A stretch of 64,000 nt of DNA from an uncultured Desulfosarcina sp. (GTDB lineage: Bacteria > Desulfobacterota > Desulfobacteria > Desulfobacterales > Desulfosarcinaceae): positions 2,604,001-2,668,000 of the forward strand of contig NZ_OY764190.1 in NCBI RefSeq assembly GCF_963668215.1, given 5' to 3'. The position numbers and the translations under genes were made by a program. The notes beneath the pieces are model-generated. The model made no database searches. It saw nothing but the letters and a program-made list of their open reading frames with translations, and was not told where the DNA came from. Positions 25,449 through 34,769 of the stretch are shown here, piece after piece (position 1 is the stretch's first letter; each line of letters starts with the position of its first letter).

Positions 25449-27581
25449 CTATGCGGCTTCTCCAATCAGGGCGTTGAGCACCTTGTTGGCCGATTCGGTA
25501 ATAGCCGTTCCGGGACCGAATACGCCCACGGCGCCGGCTTTGTAAAGAAAATCGTAGTCGCCCGGCGGAATGACGCCGCCGACAATGACCTTGATATCGT
25601 CTCCGCCAGCCTTTTTCAGAGCTTCGATCAGCTGAGGCACCAGGGCTTTGTGGCCGGCTGCCAGGCTGGATGCACCCACCAGGTGGACGTCGTTTTCCAC
25701 GGCCATTTTTGCCGCTTCCTCCGGTGTCTGGAACATGGGGCTGATGTCCACGTCGAATCCCAGATCGGCAAAGGCGGTGGCAACCACCTTGATACCGCGA
25801 TCATGGCCGTCCTGGCCCATCTTGGTAAGCAGGATGCGGGGCCGGCGGCCCTCCTTGCTTTTGAAATCGTCGGTGCGCTTACGGATCGAATCGATTATTT
25901 CGCTTTCGGCATACTCCGAGGCGTACACACCGGAGATGCACTGGGTGGTGGCCACGAAACGACCGAATACCTTTTCCATGGCGTCGGAGACTTCGCCCAC
26001 CGTGGCTCGGGCGCGCACGGCCTCGATGCTGGCCGCCAGCAGGTTGCCGCCGGATTCGGCCGCCTGGGTGACGCCGTTAAGGGCGCTACGCACGACCGCA
26101 TCGTCCCGGTCGGCCTTGAGCTGGTTGATCCGGGCGACCTGTTCTTCGCGCACCTGTTCGGAGACTTCCAGCACGTCCATGGGGGAGTCTTGATCGATTT
26201 TGTATTTGTTGACGCCCACGATGACATCCAGGCCCTGATCGATACGGGCCTGCTTACGGGCCGCCGACTCTTCGACGCGCAGCTTGGGCATGCCGGTTTC
26301 GATGGCCTTGGCCATGCCGCCCAGTTCCTCCACCTCGTCGATGATCTTGCGGGCCTCCTTGATGATGCCGTTGGTAAGGGCCTCGATGTAATAGGAACCG
26401 CCCAAAGGATCGACGGTGTGGCAAACCTGGGACTCCTCCTGGATGACGATCTGGGTGTTGCGGGCGATGCGGGCCGAAAAGTCCGTAGGCAGCCCAACCG
26501 CTTCGTCGAAAGAGTTGGTGTGCAGGCTCTGGGTGCCGCCCAGGACCGCGGCCAGGGCCTCCAGGGTGGTACGGATGATGTTGTTGTACGGATCCTGTTC
26601 GGTCAGGCTCCAGCCCGAGGTCTGCACGTGGGTGCGCAGCATGGAGGACTTGGGGTTTTTCGGGTTAAACGGCTTGATCAGGTCGTGCCACAGGAAACGG
26701 GCCGCCCGCAGCATGGCGATTTCCATGAAGAAGTTCATGCCCACGCCGAAGAAGAAGCTCAACCGCGGGGCAAAGGCGTCGATCTCCAGACCGGCCTTGA
26801 TGGCCGCCCGAACGTATTCCAGGCCGTCGGCCAGGGTAAAGGCTGTCTGCAGCACGCTGTTGGCGCCGGCCTCCATCATGTGGTAGCCGCTGATGCTGAC
26901 CGTGTTGAATTTGGGCATGTTTGCGGAACAATAGGCGATGATGTCCGATACGATGCGCATGGAGGGTTCGGGGGGATAGATGTAAGTATTGCGGGTCAGG
27001 TACTCCTTGAGAATGTCGTTCTGAATGGTACCGGCGAGCTGCTCCTGTTTGACGCCCTGTTCTTCGGCAGCCACGATGTAACCGGCCATGATGGGCAGCA
27101 CGGCGCCGTTCATGGTCATGGAAACGCTCATTTTATCCAGTGGAATCTGGTCGAAGAGCACCTTCATGTCTTCGATGGAGTCGATCGCCACACCGGCTTT
27201 GCCCACGTCGCCCATGACCCGGGGATGGTCGGAATCGTAGCCGCGGTGGGTGGCCAGGTCGAAAGCCACCGACAATCCCTTCTGGCCGGCGGCCAGGTTG
27301 CGGCGGTAGAAGGCGTTGGATTCCTTGGCCGTGGAAAAACCGGCGTATTGGCGAATGGTCCAGGGGCGGCCGGCGTACATGGTGGCCATGGGCCCGCGCA
27401 CATACGGTGCGAAGCCGGGCAGGGTGTTGACGTGGGGCATTCCTGCCACGTCTTCAGCCGTATAAAGCGGCTTGACGCGGATCCCTTCCGGGGTGTCCCA
27501 TTCCAGGTCTTCCAGGGCTTTGCCCCGGAGTTGCTTGGTGGCCAACTCTTTCCATTTGTTCAACTCGGGATGTTCAGACAT
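25449..27581 (-). CDS. mutB: Methylmalonyl-CoA mutase, single-chain with B12 domain
   Basis: A 710-residue adenosylcobalamin mutase. The N-terminal TIM barrel carries [30 protein letters not shown] and [21 protein letters not shown], the latter typical of the substrate site. The C-terminal cobalamin domain (about 575-710) has [10 protein letters not shown] with the cobalt-ligating histidine, SSLAAGH and VIVGGVIP. It converts (R)-methylmalonyl-CoA to succinyl-CoA. AAAGGAGC precedes the ATG. It lies between a TetR gene and meaB. No methylmalonyl-CoA epimerase gene is in the window. Confidence 0.97.
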   Translation of the reverse strand: MSEHPELNKWKELATKQLRGKALEDLEWDTPEGIRVKPLYTAEDVAGMPHVNTLPGFAPYVRGPMATMYAGRPWTIRQYAGFSTAKESNAFYRRNLAAGQKGLSVAFDLATHRGYDSDHPRVMGDVGKAGVAIDSIEDMKVLFDQIPLDKMSVSMTMNGAVLPIMAGYIVAAEEQGVKQEQLAGTIQNDILKEYLTRNTYIYPPEPSMRIVSDIIAYCSANMPKFNTVSISGYHMMEAGANSVLQTAFTLADGLEYVRAAIKAGLEIDAFAPRLSFFFGVGMNFFMEIAMLRAARFLWHDLIKPFNPKNPKSSMLRTHVQTSGWSLTEQDPYNNIIRTTLEALAAVLGGTQSLHTNSFDEAVGLPTDFSARIARNTQIVIQEESQVCHTVDPLGGSYYIEALTNGIIKEARKIIDEVEELGGMAKAIETGMPKLRVEESAARKQARIDQGLDVIVGVNKYKIDQDSPMDVLEVSEQVREEQVARINQLKADRDDAVVRSALNGVTQAAESGGNLLAASIEAVRARATVGEVSDAMEKVFGRFVATTQCISGVYASEYAESEIIDSIRKRTDDFKSKEGRRPRILLTKMGQDGHDRGIKVVATAFADLGFDVDISPMFQTPEEAAKMAVENDVHLVGASSLAAGHKALVPQLIEALKKAGGDDIKVIVGGVIPPGDYDFLYKAGAVGVFGPGTAITESANKVLNALIGEAA

Positions 27582-27698
27582 TTAATGCTCCTTTTGCTAA
27601 CCGGATAAAGGTTTTTCACCGTACGGCCCTGGCGGCCTCCCGGCGAACGGCATTCAACAAACCGAAATCCTGCCCCCCCGATGCCGTCCGATAGCGGC

Positions 27699-28298
27699 TC
27701 AACTGCCATCCGCGTCGGGATTGGCAATGGCGCGCCAGATCATCTCGAAAAGCGTGCCGGCCTGGTCGGTCAACCGGCCCTGCTGGCCCCTGGAAATCCA
27801 CATGGTAAAGGCCCGCTGGACGTTGCCCAGCATGAAATCCAGCAGAACGCCGGCACGCACGTTGGGATTCAACTGGCCTTCTTTCTGGCCCTTGCGCATC
27901 ACCTCCAGGTACATGTTGATCATTTTCTTCTGCTTGAAGGTTTCATCGGCCATCCAGGTCTTCATGGGCAGCGTCATGAAAATGATGCGGGCCAGGCCTG
28001 GGTTGCGCTCGTAATAATCCAATTGCAGCCAGAGCACCTTGCGCATTTTTTCCTTGAGGTCTTCGATGCCCTGGAGATGATCGTAGATCCGGTCGGTCAG
28101 TTTGCCCAGCCAGACATCCACAAAGGCAAAGACCAGGCGCTCTTTAGATCCGTAATGTTTGTAAATGGTGGAGAAGCTGACGCCCGCCCGGTTGGCCACG
28201 TCGCGGATATTGGCCTTGTGGAAATCGGAATGGGAAAAAATATCCAGAACGGCCTGCTCCAGCCGCTGGTACACTTCCGGTTTAAGGGGGGCTAACAT
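27699..28298 (-). CDS. TetR-family regulator of the methylmalonyl-CoA operon
   Basis: About 199 residues. The N-terminal helix-turn-helix (about 10-55: NIRDVANRAGVSFSTIYKHYGSKERL) precedes a helical ligand domain with a WLQLDYYERNPGLARIIF stretch. The ATG at 28298 is chosen because an earlier in-frame ATG at 28349 lies inside a palindrome that is probably its operator; neither has a clear ribosome binding site. It is immediately upstream of mutB in the same direction and probably senses an acyl-CoA. That ligand is inferred from context only. Confidence 0.85.
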   Translation of the reverse strand: MLAPLKPEVYQRLEQAVLDIFSHSDFHKANIRDVANRAGVSFSTIYKHYGSKERLVFAFVDVWLGKLTDRIYDHLQGIEDLKEKMRKVLWLQLDYYERNPGLARIIFMTLPMKTWMADETFKQKKMINMYLEVMRKGQKEGQLNPNVRAGVLLDFMLGNVQRAFTMWISRGQQGRLTDQAGTLFEMIWRAIANPDADGS

Positions 28299-28639
28299 TG
28301 TTATTGTTGGTCCGAATTCTTTTTTCAGGCTGTAACGCCGCCAAAACATAACTATTTGTTATGTCTATTATAAACCAGTCTGTCGGATGGCCTTGAGTCG
28401 TTCTTTTAGTAGGTCTGTATAATGATGTTTCTTTTTATTTATATTTCTAATTATAAGAATTTATTATAAAAAATTGTTTTTCAGGTTTTTTGGGCGGCTT
28501 TAAGAGTAACAATGTTATTTTTCGTGATAGATAGAATGCTTACCATTCCTCTGTCAAGAAAAAAGTTTATGAATTGTATTTAATTGGTGGAGGATGGTTC
28601 GGGCCATGTTGTGACGCCGGGTTTCATGATGAAAAAGGA
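28299..28639. other. Intergenic region upstream of the TetR gene
   Basis: This stretch contains the palindromic operator at 28346-28364 and a very AT-rich tract around 28420-28480. No gene or T-run terminator was identified. Confidence 0.5.
28346..28364. promoter_or_regulatory. Inverted repeat, candidate TetR operator
   Basis: The perfect 7-base arms ACATAAC and GTTATGT are separated by TATTT. The element is about 50 bases upstream of the preferred TetR start and is well placed for autoregulation and control of mutB. Confidence 0.6.
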
Positions 28640-30790
28640 TTATCTGCCCAGCGGTATTTCCTCGCCGTTGGAGCCTCCTACGCGGGTGACGGGACTGCGG
28701 TGGTGGACGATCAGCATCGGTTTGTTGGCGTGGCGATGTACGGTTTCGGCCAACGATCCCCAGAAGATTCTCGAAAGACCATATCCGGTTCGGGTGGCCA
28801 TGACGATCAGATCCTGATCGGCGGAAGCCTCCAGGATAGTTTCCAGGCGCGCTCGGGTTTCGATCACCTGCGGTTCCACCGGCGAGGCCAGGTTGACCCG
28901 CTCCGTCCAGGCCCGGAGAATTTCCCGATGCAGTTCCACTTCCTGAGGAGAAACCCCGCAGGGCAGCATCCAAAGAAGCGTCACCGTTTGCGGCCCGAGG
29001 AGCGTCAGGGCGTCGATCAGCGTGGTCAGAACATGTAACTCCCTTTCCGTGACAAAGGGGACCAGAATCCGGCCGATACGCTGAAGACGGTTGATGTGGG
29101 CAATGATCACTGGGCAGTCGGCCTGACCGACGACCTTTTCGAGGATGGTCTGAAATTTACGCTGGGAGGTTTCCCGGGGAAAACCGAGGATCAATGCACG
29201 GGTGGCCATTCGGGACGCCACCGAAAGAAGGCCGTCGGAAACGGTATCGCTCTCGATGGTCAGGGTTTGGAGGGTGCCCCCCATTCGGTTCAGCGTTCCG
29301 GCGGCAACGGCAAAAAGACTCTTGGCATGGGCATTCGGATCGGCATCCCTTGGTGGGTCGACACCTGCCAGTACCCTTACGGCCAGGGGCCTGGCATGGT
29401 GAACATAAGCCAAAAGGAGTGACAGGCGGGCAAGGCCGATCAGCGTTTCCGGATGGCCCGCCCCGAAAACCACCACGCCTCTGGGGGTGGTGGTTGTCGG
29501 AAAGCGATGCCCCTCCCAGGCCCCGGCCTTATCCCTGTCCGACATGATCCCGAGGCCGGGATCGGGAGGAGAGGTGTCCGACACCCGGCTTTCGCCTGCA
29601 CGGACGACCGCCATGCGGGTGCAGGCCGGGCCAATGAGTTCGGACAGCACCACACCGGTCAGGACCACCGGTGTTATCACGGATGAAAACATGGTCAGGT
29701 TGGGGTCGCCCTGGACGAGGAAGACCAGTCCGATGGCGATGCCGGCCTGGGGAATCAGCGCCAGGCCGATGTTGGCGCCGACCGTACGCGGCGCACCGGC
29801 AATTCGGGCTCCGGTGCCGGCGCCGATTTGTTTGCCCAGCCCCCGCGCCAGAAAATAGGCCAGCCCCAACCACCCGCAGGACAACAGGGCCTCGGGGTCG
29901 ATATGGCAGCCCGCCAGCGTGAAAAAGAGGACCAGGATCGGCGGTTCGAAGGCATTTATCGTGCGAAACACCCGAACGTCCCGGCGGTCGCGGTTGACGA
30001 CGACGAACCCGGCGGCCATCCCCGCCAGCAGCGGTGAAAGGTTCAGCATGCTGGCCGACTCGCCGCACAAAAGCAGCAAGGTCAGGCCCAGGGTCAGCAT
30101 CTCCGATTCGTTTTTCAGCCGGTGGATGGCCCGGTCCATGATCCAGCCGGTCGTCGCACCCAAAATCAAGGAGGCAGCGATCTGGGCGCCTGCAATCGCC
30201 AGGGACGAGCACCAATGGCTTTCCCCGCCGCCCAGTTGACCGCTGACAGCCACGGTTACACCGAAAAAGACGATGGCCAGACCGTTGTTGAAGGCGACGA
30301 TGGCCAGCAGGGTGGAACTCAGAGGGCCGGCGGCCTTGAGTTCTTTCATGACGTGGAGGGTGGATGCCGGTGCCGTGGCAACGGCGATAGCCCCCAGTAA
30401 AATGGCCAGGGTCAGGTGGTTGGACAGGGATCCCAGAACAGCGCCCTGGGTGGCCAGAGAGACGATCAGGCAGCCTGCAAAGGTAATCAGGCAGGTCCCA
30501 AGAGTTTCTCCCAGACCGATGCGGCTCGCCATGGGCAGGATGGGCCGCAGCCGCTCAATTTCCAGATGCTCGCCGATGCCGAAGGCAACCAGCATCAGGG
30601 CGATTTCCGTGAAGTGCTCCAGACGGCCTTCCAGTATGCCGGCGTTGACCCAGTTGAGTCCCACGGGGCCGAGCAACAGGCCGGCCGCGATGTATCCCGT
30701 CACCGACGGCAGGTGCAGCCGTTGGCAGACTTTTGCCAGAACGAAGCCGGCTCCCAGCAGCGTTGCCAGTATCAGGGTCGTATGGCCCAA
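28640..30790 (-). CDS. CPA2-type cation:proton antiporter with C-terminal Usp-like region
   Basis: A 716-residue fusion. Residues 1 to about 390 form the multi-pass Na+/H+ exchanger domain (VTGYIAAGLLLGPVGLNW, AIAVATAPASTLHVMKEL, LPQAG-like LIPQAGIAIGLV). Residues about 440-716 are soluble and contain two segments resembling universal stress proteins (RALILGFPRETSQRKFQTILEKVVGQADCPVIIAH and LIVMATRTGYGLSRIFWGSLAETVHRHANKPMLIVHH). A linker near 400-440 is charged. Likely role: cation/proton exchange gated by a cytoplasmic nucleotide or stress signal. It stands alone. Confidence 0.87.
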   Translation of the reverse strand: MGHTTLILATLLGAGFVLAKVCQRLHLPSVTGYIAAGLLLGPVGLNWVNAGILEGRLEHFTEIALMLVAFGIGEHLEIERLRPILPMASRIGLGETLGTCLITFAGCLIVSLATQGAVLGSLSNHLTLAILLGAIAVATAPASTLHVMKELKAAGPLSSTLLAIVAFNNGLAIVFFGVTVAVSGQLGGGESHWCSSLAIAGAQIAASLILGATTGWIMDRAIHRLKNESEMLTLGLTLLLLCGESASMLNLSPLLAGMAAGFVVVNRDRRDVRVFRTINAFEPPILVLFFTLAGCHIDPEALLSCGWLGLAYFLARGLGKQIGAGTGARIAGAPRTVGANIGLALIPQAGIAIGLVFLVQGDPNLTMFSSVITPVVLTGVVLSELIGPACTRMAVVRAGESRVSDTSPPDPGLGIMSDRDKAGAWEGHRFPTTTTPRGVVVFGAGHPETLIGLARLSLLLAYVHHARPLAVRVLAGVDPPRDADPNAHAKSLFAVAAGTLNRMGGTLQTLTIESDTVSDGLLSVASRMATRALILGFPRETSQRKFQTILEKVVGQADCPVIIAHINRLQRIGRILVPFVTERELHVLTTLIDALTLLGPQTVTLLWMLPCGVSPQEVELHREILRAWTERVNLASPVEPQVIETRARLETILEASADQDLIVMATRTGYGLSRIFWGSLAETVHRHANKPMLIVHHRSPVTRVGGSNGEEIPLGR

Positions 30791-31100
30791 GGCTCCGGGC
30801 TCCTTTTTTTAGAATGCAAAGGATCGAGGCGGTGATTCTTCTTGGTTGTTCCTCATTCGATTCAGCAAAACCAATGCCAATGCGCATCCGCGCTGCGGCC
30901 GGTAAAATCCGGCCCTGTTCCGGCAGAGCTGTCGGTTCCTTTTACAACGTGAAAACCGATCGCAGACGACTGCCGACCAGATATGCATCAACGTCCGAGG
31001 GAAGATCCCGGGCTTGAACTCGGTGGCCAAGGTGCGTATATTGCCGCGACACAACCGCCCGGCTCTGGATGGGCCGCGAGCGGTTCGAATGATGATTGAC
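30791..31100. other. Divergent intergenic region before queA
   Basis: No gene was recognised between the antiporter start and the queA leader. The only notable element is the hairpin next to queA, listed separately. Confidence 0.45.
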
Positions 31101-31132
31101 AGGAGGAATCAGGCGGCCCGAGCCGTCTTTTT
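31101..31132 (+). promoter_or_regulatory. queA leader: distant SD plus hairpin and T run
   Basis: AGGAGG (31101-31106) is 29 bases from the queA ATG, too far unless the intervening stem folds. The arms GGCGGC and GCCGTC with loop CCGA are followed by five T. Folding would shorten the SD-start distance, or the stem could act as an attenuator. No preQ1 riboswitch consensus was recognised. Confidence 0.45.
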
Positions 31133-31135
31133 ACC

Positions 31136-32194
31136 ATGTACCGACTCGAAGACTACGACTACCATCTGCCGGAGGACCTCATCGCCCAGACTCCGGCGCC
31201 GAACCGGGACGGGTCCCGGCTGTTGCACCTGCAACGATCCCAAAACCATTTGGAACATTTACAGTTTCAGGACATCGTCGATCTGCTTCAGCCATCGGAC
31301 CTGCTGGTCGTCAACAACACCCGGGTTGTGCCGGGGCGGTTGTACGGACGCAAGCAGACCGGCGGCAAGGTCGAAACGCTGATTTTGAATTACGGTCAAA
31401 ACGATCCGGGCGACGATGGGAATCAACGGACCTACCAATGCCTGATCAAAGCCTCCAAGCAGGCCCGAGCCGGCACGCGGTTGATCTTCGACGCGGATCT
31501 GGTCGGCGAAGTGCAGGGCTTTTCAGACGGCGTCTACACGGTCCATTTTGCCTCATCCCAACCATTTGAAATCGTTCTTGATCGCATCGGTCGCATGCCG
31601 CTGCCCCCGTATATCAAGAGAAGCGAAGACGAAGCCGACGATGCGGACCGGTTGCGGTACCAGACCGTCTACGCCCGTGAGCAGGGGGCCATTGCCGCCC
31701 CTACCGCAGGGCTGCATTTTACCGACGCTACCCTTGCAAGGATTCGCGAAAAGGGGGTGGATATCGCATCGGTAACGTTGCATGTGGGCTACGGCACTTT
31801 CGTGCCGGTGCGGGTGGATGACATCCGCGACCATCGCATGCACGAAGAGTGGTTTTCTATCAGCGCCGAGACGGCAGACATGGTCAACCGGGCCAAAGAC
31901 GAAGGGCGCCGGGTGGTGGCCGTCGGAACCACCAGCGTCCGTACCCTCGAGTATGCCGCCCGCAACAGCGGCCGTATGACGCCGGGGACCGGACGCTGCG
32001 ATCTGTTCATCTATCCCGGCTTTTCCTTCAAGATCGTCGATGCCATGATTACCAACTTCCACCTGCCCAAATCGACCCTGCTCATGCTTGTCTCGGCTTT
32101 CGCCGGCAGAGAAACCATGTTACATGCCTATGCCGAAGCGGTTCGGGAAAAGTATCGCTTTTTCAGTTATGGGGATGCGATGTTGATCGAGTAA
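31136..32194 (+). CDS. queA: QueA, S-adenosylmethionine:tRNA ribosyltransferase-isomerase
   Basis: A 352-residue enzyme of queuosine synthesis that forms epoxyqueuosine on tRNA. Typical segments are YDYHLPEDLIAQTP, DLLVVNNTRVVPGRLYG, GAIAAPTAGLHFT, VTLHVGYGTFVPVR and FHLPKSTLLMLVSAFAG. The length is normal. It is followed by tgt about 90 bases later, the usual pairing. Confidence 0.97.
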   Translation: MYRLEDYDYHLPEDLIAQTPAPNRDGSRLLHLQRSQNHLEHLQFQDIVDLLQPSDLLVVNNTRVVPGRLYGRKQTGGKVETLILNYGQNDPGDDGNQRTYQCLIKASKQARAGTRLIFDADLVGEVQGFSDGVYTVHFASSQPFEIVLDRIGRMPLPPYIKRSEDEADDADRLRYQTVYAREQGAIAAPTAGLHFTDATLARIREKGVDIASVTLHVGYGTFVPVRVDDIRDHRMHEEWFSISAETADMVNRAKDEGRRVVAVGTTSVRTLEYAARNSGRMTPGTGRCDLFIYPGFSFKIVDAMITNFHLPKSTLLMLVSAFAGRETMLHAYAEAVREKYRFFSYGDAMLIE

Positions 32195-32236
32195 GTGAAC
32201 GGTGATCGGTGAACAGTGAACTGTGATTGGTGAACG
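32195..32236 (+). repeat. Six tandem heptamers after queA
   Basis: GTGAACG, GTGATCG, GTGAACA, GTGAACT, GTGATTG and GTGAACG run back to back from the base after the queA stop. This short satellite is non-coding. Confidence 0.85.
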
Positions 32237-32262
32237 GTTTTAAATCCAACAAATCCAATTAA

Positions 32263-33405
<1,143 letters not shown>

Positions 33406-33475
33406 CTCGGCGGTTTTTAGGTCTAAACCTCGGACTTGCTATTTTTTAAATGATACATAGTACATTCAGTTACAT

Positions 33476-33506
33476 TGAAAATTCAATATTTAATGTTGAA
33501 TTTTCA
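33476..33506. repeat. Perfect inverted repeat at the edge of a gene remnant
   Basis: The arms TGAAAATTCAA and TTGAATTTTCA enclose 9 bases and end exactly at the first ATG of the DUF4143 remnant. The core TTGAATTTTCA may be an operator or a junction scar. Confidence 0.5.
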
Positions 33507-33964
33507 TGGTGCGCCTATTAAAGCCCTGGTTCACCAACATCGGTAAACGGCTTGTGAAAAGGCCGAAATTGTATATTCGCGATTCAGGATTGTTGCACGC
33601 GCTGATGGCGATTCGGTCAATTCGCGACTTGACTACTCATAACAAGCTTGGGGCTTCCTGGGAAGGATTTGCCATCGAACATGCGGTTCGGGCCATTGGC
33701 AAACGTAATGAGGAATTATTTTTTTGGCGAACCCATAGCGGCGCCGAAGTTGATTTGTTCTGGCAAGAACATGGGAAAAACTGGGCGATTGAAGTAAAAT
33801 ATGCTGATGCTCCGCGCTTTACCCCTTCAATGGCCAGCGCTTTGAAGGATCTGGAGCTATCCCATCTTTGGGTATTGTATCCGGGAGATCGTGCCTATCC
33901 ATTGGGTGCGGACGTCAGCACCCTTCCATTGACGGAGATGAGAGATCCTTGGCAATATCCTTGA
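33506..33964 (+). pseudogene. Remnant of AAA-type ATPase, C-terminal DUF4143 part only
   Basis: The 152-residue frame matches only the C-terminal end of the DUF4143 ATPase family (KRLVKRPKLYIRDSGLLHAL, GASWEGFAIEHAV, FWRTHSGAEVDL). Full members are around 380-400 residues with an N-terminal Walker ATPase domain. An in-frame TGA lies 9 bases upstream of the ATG and no P-loop is found, so the gene is truncated. A domain-only product cannot be excluded. Confidence 0.75.
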
Positions 33965-34048
33965 CAGGCAGATTGGAGATTTTAAATTTCGTTTATCGCT
34001 GTTTTTAGTTCAACAGGGGATGCATTTAATATTATCAGGAGGCTGAAC

Positions 34049-34267
34049 ATGAAAGAAAAAGTAGAAGCGGCCATCAATAAAATCCGGCCCATGCTCCAGG
34101 CCGACGGCGGCGACGTGGAACTGATCAGTGTGGAGAACGGCATCGTCAAGGTGCGTTTGCAAGGCGCCTGCGCCGGCTGCCCCATGTCCCAGATGACCCT
34201 GAAAAACGGCATCGAACGGGTGCTCAAGCAGCAGATTCCGGAAGTCAAAGCGGTCGAATCGGCTTGA
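34049..34267 (+). CDS. Nfu-type Fe-S carrier protein
   Basis: A 72-residue stand-alone NifU C-terminal domain with the CAGCPMS cluster-binding motif and LQADGGDVELISVE. It resembles the last domain of NifU at 623-1447 and probably delivers Fe-S clusters to apoproteins. ATCAGGAGG precedes the ATG. It stands alone, followed by a palindromic repeat. Confidence 0.93.
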   Translation: MKEKVEAAINKIRPMLQADGGDVELISVENGIVKVRLQGACAGCPMSQMTLKNGIERVLKQQIPEVKAVESA

Positions 34268-34579
34268 TTGTTCCCGGGCGCAAGCCGATTCCGCAGAAAC
34301 GGTTTTGTGCCGAGGTGAGTTTCTCGTAGCGGCTTCCAACCGCGATAAAACAAGATGATCGCGGCTGGAAGCCGCTCCTGCGTACTCTGTCGAAACATGC
34401 AATGTCCCCCTCCCACAAAGATTTACAACGTTTGGGTAGATAGTATACTGTTTTTCATCGCTGCGCTAAACGATCCCTTTCGTTTTTACCATCGAATTGT
34501 TGGGATGCTTCAACGGATCTCCTCTAGAAATTCCCGGTTTCCCACTTTTCCCAATCCGATGGAGATGTTTTTTTCCTTG
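34268..34579. other. Intergenic region between nfu and the histidine kinase
   Basis: It holds the palindromic repeat at 34328-34376 and ends at the predicted kinase promoter. No other gene is recognised. Confidence 0.45.
34328..34376. repeat. REP-like palindromic hairpin
   Basis: The 19-base arms AGCGGCTTCCAACCGCGAT and ATCGCGGCTGGAAGCCGCT pair with one mismatch around an 11-base loop. The core GAGCGGCTTCCAGCCGCGAT type resembles dispersed palindromes known in many proteobacteria. It may also end the nfu transcript, although it lacks a T run. Confidence 0.65.
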
Positions 34580-34609
34580 TTGACATAGCGCCTCGCCTTT
34601 CTTTAGGCT
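34580..34609 (+). promoter_or_regulatory. Possible sigma70 promoter of the two-component operon
   Basis: TTGACA (34580-34585) and TAGGCT (34604-34609) are 18 bases apart, about 160 bases before the kinase start. Confidence 0.35.
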
Positions 34610-34769
34610 GTTGGACTGCCGCCGAACAGGCGACAATCCCAATCCGGGTGACCGCACTCTTTTTCGCCCATCGCTCCTGATTTGCCGGGACAGGACGACG
34701 ATCTTTTCCCGACGCCAGTCGTTGACCGTGCGGCCGGGATTGACCCTTGCCGATTCCAAAGGGAGACGG

